A stretch of DNA of 5,703 nucleotides from Thiomargarita sp. (GCA_020721025.1 DYNO01000196.1:1-5703); one strand, 5' to 3'; shown: positions 1 to 4,757, counted from the first letter of the stretch. Notes: generated by a model not told the origin, from the sequence alone. Translations and numbers: made by a program.

Positions 1-92
1 ACCCCATTGCGATGGAAGAAGGCTTACGGTTCGCGATTCGTGAAGGCGGTCGTACTGTAGGTGCCGGCGTTGTTGCCAAAATTATTGAATAA
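1..92 (+). CDS. tuf: Elongation factor Tu, C-terminal end (partial)
   Basis: EF-Tu is the GTPase that delivers aminoacyl-tRNA to the ribosomal A site. Only the 3' end is present: reading in the frame that starts at base 3 gives a peptide beginning PIAMEEGLRFAIREGG and ending GAGVVAKIIE before TAA at 90-92. This is the highly conserved end of EF-Tu domain 3; the E. coli version has PIAMDDGLRFAIREGG and ends AKVLG. The first two bases, AC, would complete a His codon if preceded by C. A tuf copy directly before rpsJ is the usual arrangement in gammaproteobacteria, where the str operon (rpsL-rpsG-fusA-tuf) precedes the S10 operon. The 5' part lies outside the window, so whether a second tuf copy exists cannot be judged. 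Confidence 0.96.
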   Translation, partial: PIAMEEGLRFAIREGGRTVGAGVVAKIIE

Positions 93-97
93 TCTGT

Positions 98-138
98 TTT
101 TAGAGCGACCGTGTCTGCATGGCATTGTCGCTTTAAAA
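98..138 (+). promoter_or_regulatory. Hairpin in the tuf-rpsJ spacer, candidate S10 leader element
   Basis: The arm at 98-109 (TTTTAGAGCGAC) pairs with 127-138 (GTCGCTTTAAAA) along all 12 positions, with one G.U pair, around a 17-nt loop at 110-126. The loop can hold a further TGC/GCA mini-stem (116-118 with 122-124). The hairpin ends six bases before the AAGGA ribosome-binding site of rpsJ. Only three T follow the GC-rich stem, so it is not a textbook terminator. In E. coli the S10 operon is autoregulated by L4 binding a leader upstream of rpsJ; this hairpin sits in the equivalent place but is much smaller than that leader. A regulatory role is an inference from position. I see no convincing sigma-70 promoter in this spacer, so read-through from tuf is plausible. 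Confidence 0.5.
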
Positions 139-160
139 CACTAAAGGATATTAAAAACTC

Positions 161-478
161 ATGAGTCAAACCAATCAACGCATTCGTATTCGGCTCAAAT
201 CCTTTGACCATCGCTTGATAGACCAATCTGCCAAAGAAATCGTCGAAACAGCACGCCGTACTGGGGCACAAGTCAAAGGGCCCATACCCTTGCCTACGAA
301 AATAGAACGATTCACCGTGCTGGTTGCACCCAATGGCGATAAAGACGCACGTGACCAATACGAACTTCGTACCCATAAACGTTTATTAGATATCATCGAC
401 CCCACTGACAAAACGGTAGATTCACTGATGAAGTTGGATTTAGCCGCTGGGGTTGACGTTCAAATTAAATTGAATTAA
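161..478 (+). CDS. rpsJ: 30S ribosomal protein S10
   Basis: S10 is a 30S head protein; in gammaproteobacteria it also acts with NusB as a transcription antitermination factor. The 105-residue product is near the 103 of E. coli and aligns end to end: NQRIRIRLKSFDHRLID (5-21), VKGPIPLPTKIERFTV (38-53), KDARDQYELRTHKRL (61-75) and the conserved end DLAAGVDVQIKLN. An AAGGA ribosome-binding site at 144-148 lies 12 bases before the ATG, a slightly long spacing. It is the first gene of the S10 operon. Oddity: the loop that reads SPHVN in E. coli (residues 54-58) reads APNGD here (56-60), replacing His56 and Val57; changes at Val57 affect tetracycline-class susceptibility in other bacteria. Assignment is secure. 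Confidence 0.98.
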   Translation: MSQTNQRIRIRLKSFDHRLIDQSAKEIVETARRTGAQVKGPIPLPTKIERFTVLVAPNGDKDARDQYELRTHKRLLDIIDPTDKTVDSLMKLDLAAGVDVQIKLN

Positions 479-493
479 ATCTAAACCTTGCGA

Positions 494-532
494 ATTAAAA
501 CTCAATCCACTGGGCTCGCCCAACATTTTAAT
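494..532 (+). other. Weak composite hairpin in the rpsJ-rplC spacer
   Basis: The inner palindrome TGGGCTCGCCCA (511-522) forms a short stem around a CTCG or TC loop. It is flanked by ATTAAAA (494-500) and TTTTAAT (526-532), which are exact reverse complements, giving a two-part stem with an unequal internal loop. The 87-base spacer is longer than the other rpsJ-rplC-rplD-rplW junctions. The structure could be an attenuator or a processing site, but the stems are short and no clean U-run follows. I see no good promoter here. Confidence 0.25.
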
Positions 533-565
533 ATTATTCGTAAGTGAGATAACTGAGGTCAAGAA

Positions 566-1204
566 ATGAGTATTGGAATTGTGGGTCGCAAATGCGGCAT
601 GTCACGGATATTTAAAGAAGACGGCACAATGGTTCCTGTCACCATCATCGAGGCAGAACCCAATCGCGTAACCCAACTTAAAACAGTAGATAATGATGGC
701 TATCGCGCCGTCCAAGTCACCACAGGCACCCGTCGGGCACATCGTGTCACCAAGCCAATCGCGGGTCACTTGAAAAAAGCTGGGGTTGAACCGGGACGCA
801 ATTTTTGGGAATTTTCGTTAGAAGGGCAGGAACAAGACATTACTGTGGGCAGCGAAATCAAGGTTGACATCTTTAACGAAGGTCAATATGTCGATGTCTG
901 CGGCGTGACGAAAGGTAAAGGTTTTGCTGGGGTGATTAAACGGCATAACTTCAGTATGCAAGATGCCACGCACGGAAATTCACGGTCGCACCGCGCTTCT
1001 GGTTCTATTGGGCAAAACCAATCGCCGGGTCGGGTGTTTAAGAACAAACGGATGGCAGGTCAAATGGGTAATGTACAATGCACCGTGCAGAACTTAGAAA
1101 TTGTGCGCGTCGATAAAGATAAAAACTTGCTCCTTGTCAAAGGCTCTGTGCCTGGTGCACCCGGTGGCGATGTCATTGTGCGTCCAACGGTGAAAAATAA
1201 CTAG
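566..1204 (+). CDS. rplC: 50S ribosomal protein L3
   Basis: L3 is an early-assembling 50S protein that binds 23S rRNA near its 3' end and reaches towards the peptidyl-transferase centre. The product is 212 residues (E. coli 209) and matches along its length: GIVGRKCGMSRIF (4-16), GYRAVQVTTG (45-54), TKGKGFAGVIKRHNF (115-129), the central finger DATHGNSRSHRASGSIGQNQ (133-152), then FKNKRMAGQMGN. By my alignment Gln152 is the counterpart of E. coli Gln150, which PrmB methylates on nitrogen. The ATG has a good ribosome-binding site (GAGGT, 555-559, six bases upstream). The TAG stop is followed eight bases later by the rplD start. Nothing is missing or truncated. Confidence 0.98.
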   Translation: MSIGIVGRKCGMSRIFKEDGTMVPVTIIEAEPNRVTQLKTVDNDGYRAVQVTTGTRRAHRVTKPIAGHLKKAGVEPGRNFWEFSLEGQEQDITVGSEIKVDIFNEGQYVDVCGVTKGKGFAGVIKRHNFSMQDATHGNSRSHRASGSIGQNQSPGRVFKNKRMAGQMGNVQCTVQNLEIVRVDKDKNLLLVKGSVPGAPGGDVIVRPTVKNN

Positions 1205-1212
1205 GGGGTATC

Positions 1213-1866
1213 ATGGAATTAAGTTTACACAGCGGCGGCACGTTGACCGTCTCCGACAGCGTATTTGGCGCAAAATTCAACGAAGCCCTAGTGCATCAAG
1301 CCGTGACCACCTTCTTAGCAGGAGCGCGTGCCGGAACCAAGGGGCAAAAAACCCGTTCTCAAGTGCGTGGTGGTGGGATTAAGCCTTGGAAACAAAAAGG
1401 AACAGGGCGCGCTCGTGCTGGTACCATTCGCAGCCCATTATGGCGAGGCGGTGGTAAAGTTTTCGCAGCCGTCAATCGGGATCATTCCCAAAAGATTAAT
1501 AAAAAAATGTATCGCGGCGCAATGCGAGCCATCTGGTCAGAATTATTACGCCAAGGTCGTTTGGTCGCGGTGGAACAATTTGTCGTGGAATCTGCCAAAA
1601 CTAAAGATTTTATCGCCAAGATGAAGGCGGATTTTAATCTTGATCCTTCCAGTGCAGAAGTACGCAATGTGTTGATTATTACTGACAATTTAGACGAAAA
1701 CTTGTGGTTAGCTTCTCGCAATTTGTTTCGCGTCTTGGTATTGGAAACGGGCGATCTTGACCCAGTGTTATTGGTCGGTGCGGATAAAGTGATCATGACA
1801 GCTAAAGCAATTGAATTAGTCAATCAATGGCTTGCGCTTGAAAATTCAACAAGTGCTGCGGCATAG
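1213..1866 (+). CDS. rplD: 50S ribosomal protein L4
   Basis: L4 binds domain I of 23S rRNA and sends a long loop into the peptide exit tunnel; in E. coli it is also the autogenous repressor of the S10 operon. The 217 residues contain FNEALVHQ (22-29), the tunnel loop KPWKQKGTGRARAG (57-70) with Lys62 matching the macrolide-linked Lys63 of E. coli, then HSQKINKKMYRGAMRAI (91-107) and LDENLWLASRNL. It is longer than E. coli L4 (201): about eight extra residues lie near 139-152 and a tail of about nine ends ENSTSAAA. The start follows the rplC stop closely; a G-rich run (1204-1208) overlapping that stop codon acts as ribosome-binding site with short spacing, suggesting translational coupling. 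Confidence 0.97.
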   Translation: MELSLHSGGTLTVSDSVFGAKFNEALVHQAVTTFLAGARAGTKGQKTRSQVRGGGIKPWKQKGTGRARAGTIRSPLWRGGGKVFAAVNRDHSQKINKKMYRGAMRAIWSELLRQGRLVAVEQFVVESAKTKDFIAKMKADFNLDPSSAEVRNVLIITDNLDENLWLASRNLFRVLVLETGDLDPVLLVGADKVIMTAKAIELVNQWLALENSTSAAA

Positions 1867-1896
1867 TCACAATTTTAAATCATCAGGACAGAACAA

Positions 1897-2214
1897 ATGA
1901 GTCACGAACCTAAAACCGTGAGCGAAATGCGCTTGATGCAGGTGTTGCTCGCCCCGCGTGAGTCTGAAAAGACCATTCGCTTGGCAGATAAGCATCGGCA
2001 ATTTGTGTTCAAAGTAGCCCGTAATGCAACCAAGCATGAAGTAAAACAAGCTGTTGAATTGCTTTTTAAAGTCAAAGTCAGCAGCGTACAAGTCGTTAAT
2101 GTCGGTGGTAAGCGCAAGCGTTTTGGCAGTTCCTTTGGCAAACGTCCGGACTGGAAAAAAGCGTATGTGGGCTTGGTCGAAGGTCACGATATTAACTTAA
2201 TGAATTTACAATAG
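1897..2214 (+). CDS. rplW: 50S ribosomal protein L23
   Basis: L23 sits at the rim of the exit tunnel and is the docking site for trigger factor and the signal recognition particle. The 105 residues (E. coli 100) show the family pattern: LLAPRESEKT (17-26), FKVARNATKHEVKQAVELLF (38-57), VNVGGKRKRFG, and the conserved DWKKAYVGLVEG (about 88-99). The SEK motif and the basic loop before DWKKAYV are typical. The chosen ATG has CAGGA at 1884-1888, eight bases upstream; ATG codons at residues 11 and 14 would fit the shorter E. coli N terminus but lack comparable ribosome-binding sites. It follows rplD after 30 bases in which I see nothing else. Confidence 0.97.
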   Translation: MSHEPKTVSEMRLMQVLLAPRESEKTIRLADKHRQFVFKVARNATKHEVKQAVELLFKVKVSSVQVVNVGGKRKRFGSSFGKRPDWKKAYVGLVEGHDINLMNLQ

Positions 2215-2218
2215 TATT

Positions 2219-2272
2219 CTGATTATTTTAAACCTGTTCGATGGCAATCTGATGACAGGTTTAGAATCAGGA
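2219..2272 (+). promoter_or_regulatory. Strong hairpin in the rplW-rplB spacer, candidate control element for rplB
   Basis: The core is ATTTTAAACCTGT (2225-2237) paired with ACAGGTTTAGAAT (2255-2267): 13 pairs with one G.U, around a 17-nt loop (2238-2254). An alternative outer register pairs TTCTGATT (2217-2224) with AATCAGGA (2265-2272), lengthening the stem with a three-base bulge. In that form the CAGGA at 2268-2272, one of two possible rplB ribosome-binding sites, is inside the stem. The structure is seen in the sequence; translational control of rplB is inferred. No U-run follows, so it is unlikely to be a terminator. Confidence 0.5.
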
Positions 2273-2273
2273 C

Positions 2274-2280
2274 GCGGAAA
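2274..2280 (+). promoter_or_regulatory. Probable rplB ribosome-binding site
   Basis: GCGGAAA carries a GGA core nine bases before the ATG at 2288 and supports that start. The upstream CAGGA (2268-2272) is a better match but lies 15 bases from the ATG, an unusually long spacing. The in-frame ATG at 2252 has no ribosome-binding site and lies in the loop of the preceding hairpin. Confidence 0.45.
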
Positions 2281-2287
2281 CAGAATT

Positions 2288-3115
2288 ATGGCGATCATTA
2301 AAACCAAACCCACTTCGCCCGCGCGGCGTTTTGTGGTCAAGATTAAAACTCCCGATTTACACAAAGGTAAGCCACATGAGCCTTTGTTGGAAACCAAGAA
2401 GAAAAATGGTGGACGTAACAATAATGGACATATCACCACCCGTCATCAAGGCGGCGGTCATAAGCAACATTATCGGTTGATTGATTTTAAACGCAATAAA
2501 GACGGTATCGAAGCGAAAGTGGAACGGATTGAATACGACCCCAATCGCAGTGCCAATATTGCGTTGTTGCTGTATAGCGATGGTGAACGTCGTTATATCA
2601 TCGCACCGAAGGATTTGAAAGCGGGCGATAAAGTGATGTCTGGCAATCAATCCGCGATTAAAGTGGGTAATTGTATGCCATTGCGTAACATTCCAATGGG
2701 TACAACCGTTCACTGTGTCGAATTTCAACCCGGCAAGGGCGCGCAAATCGCTCGGAGCGCGGGATGTTCCGTGCAATTGGTGGCTCGTGAAGGTGTTCAT
2801 GCAACATTACGGTTGAAATCTGGCGAAATGCGTAAAGTATTGGTCGATTGTCGTGCAACTATTGGCGAAGTGGGCAACAGCGAACATAACCTGATTTCTC
2901 TCGGTAAAGCGGGTGCTTCGCGGTGGCGGGGCGTGCGTCCAACGGTGCGTGGTGTGGTCATGAACCCGGTTGATCACCCACATGGTGGTGGTGAAGGGAG
3001 AACTTCAGGCGGTCGTCATCCTGTGACACCTTGGGGCTTTCCAACGAAGGGTGCGAAAACTCGGCATAACAAGCGTACTTCGGATATGATTATTCGTCGG
3101 CGTACCAGTAAGTAA
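2288..3115 (+). CDS. rplB: 50S ribosomal protein L2
   Basis: L2 is an essential 50S protein at the subunit interface, needed for subunit joining and for organising the peptidyl-transferase centre. From the ATG at 2288 the product is 275 residues (E. coli 273) and begins MAIIKTKPTSPARRFVVK, matching the family N terminus. An in-frame ATG 36 bases upstream would add 12 residues unlike any L2 and is rejected. Landmarks: GGRNNNGHITTRHQGGGHKQ (41-60), DFKRNKDGI, EYDPNRSANIAL, ARSAGCSVQLVAREG, and MNPVDHPHGGGEGR with His230 matching the functionally critical E. coli His229 (mature numbering). The C terminus IIRRRTSK is typical. The next gene, rpsS, begins only after 325 bases, unlike the usual short junction. 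Confidence 0.98.
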   Translation: MAIIKTKPTSPARRFVVKIKTPDLHKGKPHEPLLETKKKNGGRNNNGHITTRHQGGGHKQHYRLIDFKRNKDGIEAKVERIEYDPNRSANIALLLYSDGERRYIIAPKDLKAGDKVMSGNQSAIKVGNCMPLRNIPMGTTVHCVEFQPGKGAQIARSAGCSVQLVAREGVHATLRLKSGEMRKVLVDCRATIGEVGNSEHNLISLGKAGASRWRGVRPTVRGVVMNPVDHPHGGGEGRTSGGRHPVTPWGFPTKGAKTRHNKRTSDMIIRRRTSK

Positions 3116-3138
3116 TTTAAAGCTATTGAAAAATAAAC

Positions 3139-3187
3139 CCTCGTTCCCATGCGCTGCGTGGGAATGCAGTCCAGACGTGCCAACGTC
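3139..3187 (+). repeat. Left arm of the inverted repeat
   Basis: This 49-base arm starts CCTCGTTCCCATGCGC and ends GTGCCAACGTC. It is the reverse complement of 3267-3315 except at two positions near the inner end. It contains its own hairpin (3144-3164, nine pairs including one G.T, loop GCT), so the DNA or RNA can fold either as one long stem or as two separate short hairpins. Confidence 0.9.
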
Positions 3188-3266
3188 GTGTTATCGTTTC
3201 AACGATAGTTCGATAGACGTATGGAATGTTTTGTTTTTCTTCAATAGCTTCAACATCTCGTGACTT

Positions 3267-3315
3267 GACGCTGGCGCGTCTGGACTGCATTCCCACGCAG
3301 CGCATGGGAACGAGG
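3267..3315 (-). repeat. Right arm of the inverted repeat
   Basis: This arm is the inverted copy of 3139-3187, starting GACGCTGGCGCGTCTGG and ending GGGAACGAGG. The two differences from the left arm lie in the inner 10 bases, so the outer parts are either recently duplicated, under selection, or kept identical by gene conversion. Confidence 0.9.
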
Positions 3316-3440
3316 TTTAACTGGTTTAGATTTTAGGTTTAGTTCAAAAAAATTAAATTCATGCTCACATACCTTTCAATTAATTGAAGGTCTGAATTGT
3401 AAAAAAGTGCATATTTACAGTTCAAAGATAGGAAAATACT
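3316..3440 (+). other. AT-rich leader between the repeat element and rpsS
   Basis: These 125 bases hold no gene. GGTTTA occurs three times close together (3314-3319, 3323-3328, 3336-3341). A 14-base perfect palindrome, TTCAATTAATTGAA, lies at 3375-3388, and with a bulged T it extends to a hairpin ACC...GGT over 3371-3391. I looked for a sigma-70 promoter that could restart transcription of rpsS and found only poor candidates (for example CATATT at 3410-3415 without a properly spaced -35 box). The end contains the rpsS ribosome-binding site, AGGA at 3430-3433. Confidence 0.45.
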
Positions 3441-3722
3441 ATGCCACGTTCAATTAAAAAAGGGCCCTTTATTGACCTGCATTTGCTCAAAAAAGTTGAA
3501 GTCGCGCAAGCTGCTGGCAATAAACGTCCCATTAAAACATGGTCACGTCGTTCAATGGTCATTCCAGACATGGTCGGCTTAACCCTCGCAGTTCACAACG
3601 GTAAACAACACATTCCCGTATTTGTCACTGAAAATATGGTTGGTCATAAACTAGGCGAATTTGCACTTACCCGCACGTTTCGTGGACACTCTGGCGATAG
3701 AAAAGCCAAGGGTGGCAAATAA
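3441..3722 (+). CDS. rpsS: 30S ribosomal protein S19
   Basis: S19 lies in the 30S head, pairs with S13, and contacts A-site tRNA and the 50S bridge. The 93 residues (E. coli 92) show PRSIKKGPFIDLHLLKKVE (2-20), TWSRRSMVIPDMVGLTLAVHNGKQ split over 33-56, and VFVTENMVGHKLGEF (60-74) followed by TRTFRGHSGDRKAKGGK. The ATG has AGGA seven bases upstream. Oddity: the near-invariant Pro of the EFAPTR motif is Leu76 (CTT at 3666-3668). This is the first gene after the repeat element, so its expression depends on read-through or on a promoter in the preceding 125 bases. It is followed by rplV after 18 bases. Confidence 0.97.
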   Translation: MPRSIKKGPFIDLHLLKKVEVAQAAGNKRPIKTWSRRSMVIPDMVGLTLAVHNGKQHIPVFVTENMVGHKLGEFALTRTFRGHSGDRKAKGGK

Positions 3723-3740
3723 AGGTATTCGGAGAGACTT

Positions 3741-4079
3741 ATGGAAGTTGTCAGCATACAAAAATATGTGCGCATCTCCCCGCAAAAAGCTCGGTTAGTG
3801 GCTGATCAGATTCGCGGGTTGCACGTTGAAAAAGCATTGAATATTTTAGCTTTCAGTAATAAAAAAGCTGCCCTTTTTGTCAAAAAAGCCTTGGAATCTG
3901 CCATCGCCAATGCGGAACAAAATGAAGGCGCGGACATCGACGAATTAAAAGTCTCCACAGTCTTTGTGGACGGCGGACCCACCATGAAACGGATGCACGC
4001 TCGTGCGAAGGGACGCGGTAATCGTATTTGCAAACGCACCAGCCACATCACTGTGATGGTTTCGGACAGAGGGGAATAA
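3741..4079 (+). CDS. rplV: 50S ribosomal protein L22
   Basis: L22 binds all domains of 23S rRNA and lines the exit tunnel with a long beta-hairpin that, with L4, forms the constriction. The 112 residues (E. coli 110) include RISPQKARLVADQIRG (11-26), NKKAALFVKKALESAIANAE (40-59), the tunnel hairpin GGPTMKRMHARAKGRGNRI (78-96) and KRTSHITVMVSD. Met82-Lys83-Arg84 matches the E. coli MKR triplet whose deletion gives macrolide resistance. Positions 86-87 read His-Ala instead of the E. coli Met-Pro. A strong ribosome-binding site (GGAGAG, 3731-3736) precedes the ATG. The stop is five bases before rpsC. Confidence 0.97.
   Translation: MEVVSIQKYVRISPQKARLVADQIRGLHVEKALNILAFSNKKAALFVKKALESAIANAEQNEGADIDELKVSTVFVDGGPTMKRMHARAKGRGNRICKRTSHITVMVSDRGE
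4068..4075 (+). promoter_or_regulatory. rpsC ribosome-binding site, fixes the start
   Basis: AGAGGGGA, inside the last codons of rplV, lies nine bases before the ATG at 4085. It favours that start over the in-frame ATG at 4028, which would add 19 residues overlapping rplV and unlike any S3 N terminus. Confidence 0.75.
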
Positions 4080-4084
4080 GCATC

Positions 4085-4756
4085 ATGGGTCAAAAAGTTA
4101 ATCCCATTGGTTTGCGTTTAGGTATCGTCAAAGATTGGGCTTCCAAATGGTACGCCAGTTCTAAAGACTATGCCAATTATTTGAACACCGATGTGAAAGT
4201 GCGTGAGTTCTTGAAAAAAGAATTAGCACAAGCCTCCGTCAGCGAAATTCGCATTGAACGTCCGGCGCGTAATGCCCGCATCACCATTCACACCGCCCGT
4301 CCCGGCATTGTGATCGGTAAAAAAGGCGAAGATATCGACAAGTTGCGCAAGAAAGTGTCTGAAATGATGGGCATTCCGGTGCATATCAGTGTCGAAGAAA
4401 TTCGCAAGCCAGAAATGGACGCATTTTTAGTCGCACAAGGTGTCGCACAACAATTAGAACGTCGCATCATGTTCCGTCGGGCAATGAAACGGGCAGTGAG
4501 CAACGCATTACGTCTCGGCGCGCAAGGCATTCGGATCAATGTCAGCGGACGGTTGAACGGGGCAGAAATCGCACGGATGGAATGGTATCGGGAAGGACGC
4601 GTGCCACTTCACACATTACGTGCCGATATTGATTATGGTTTTGCCGAAGCACATACGACTTATGGCGTGATTGGGGTGAAAGTGTGGATTTTCAAAGGTG
4701 AAGTCCTAGGTAAACATCCTCAAGACCCACAAGCGGAACGGAAAGGGGCGAATTAA
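4085..4756 (+). CDS. rpsC: 30S ribosomal protein S3
   Basis: S3 forms part of the mRNA entry tunnel of the 30S subunit and contributes to mRNA unwinding. From the ATG at 4085 the product is 223 residues and begins MGQKVNPIGLRLGIVKDW, the conserved N terminus. A type II KH domain carries the loop GKKG at 78-81 within GIVIGKKGEDI. The helicase-linked residues Arg131, Arg132 and Lys135 are present in RRIMFRRAMKRA. The C-terminal domain has INVSGRLNGAEIAR, EWYREGRVPLHTLRADIDYG and YGVIGVKVWIFKGE. The tail after GEVLG is about ten residues shorter than in E. coli (233 in total), a variable region. One base separates the stop from rplP. Confidence 0.98.
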   Translation: MGQKVNPIGLRLGIVKDWASKWYASSKDYANYLNTDVKVREFLKKELAQASVSEIRIERPARNARITIHTARPGIVIGKKGEDIDKLRKKVSEMMGIPVHISVEEIRKPEMDAFLVAQGVAQQLERRIMFRRAMKRAVSNALRLGAQGIRINVSGRLNGAEIARMEWYREGRVPLHTLRADIDYGFAEAHTTYGVIGVKVWIFKGEVLGKHPQDPQAERKGAN

Positions 4757-4757
4757 G

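Larger units (their letters stand above)
3121..3315. mobile_element. Palindromic MITE-like repeat element between rplB and rpsS
   Basis: Two 49-base arms in inverted orientation (3139-3187 and 3267-3315) enclose about 79 bases. Of 49 positions, 47 pair exactly, one is a G.U and one a mismatch. Just outside, TAAACC (3134-3139) and GGTTTA (3314-3319) extend the symmetry with one extra C on the left. Each arm is itself a hairpin with core TTCCCATGC/GCGTGGGAA. The centre holds a small stem, TATCGTT/AACGATA (3192-3198 with 3201-3207). There is no plausible transposase, so if mobile it would be non-autonomous. TTTAA occurs directly at 3116-3120 and 3316-3320 and might be a target duplication; if so the element is 195 bases, but the left end then carries about 18 bases not matched on the right. 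Repeats with this 'GTTCCCA...TGGGAA' core recur in some sulfur bacteria, as I recall; copy number here cannot be tested from one window. Confidence 0.65.

Noticed and set aside
98..138. tuf terminator
   Set aside because: The stem is good, but only three T follow the GC-rich part before an A-run, and the spacer then leads straight into the rpsJ ribosome-binding site.
1482..1823. Minus-strand open frame of 113 residues opposite rplD
   Set aside because: It is fully antisense to a well-conserved gene and has no recognisable protein family features; it is a shadow frame.
2252..2287. Upstream in-frame ATG that would lengthen L2 by 12 residues
   Set aside because: It has no ribosome-binding site, lies in the loop of a hairpin, and the added residues do not resemble L2; the ATG at 2288 gives the family N terminus.
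3123..3305. 60-residue open frame on the minus strand covering the repeat element (contains FPRSAWERG)
   Set aside because: It lies in the inverted repeat, starts inside one arm and ends beyond the other, and has no clear ribosome-binding site. Peptides of the SAWERG type commonly arise from translating this kind of palindromic repeat, so it is treated as spurious.
3121..3315. CRISPR array or riboswitch in the long gap
   Set aside because: There are only two repeat copies, in inverted orientation and with no regular spacers, and no recognisable riboswitch core; an inverted-repeat element explains it better.
4028..4084. Upstream in-frame ATG that would lengthen S3 by 19 residues
   Set aside because: The added part overlaps the end of rplV in another frame, while MGQKVNPIG from 4085 is the conserved S3 start with a strong AGAGGGGA before it.
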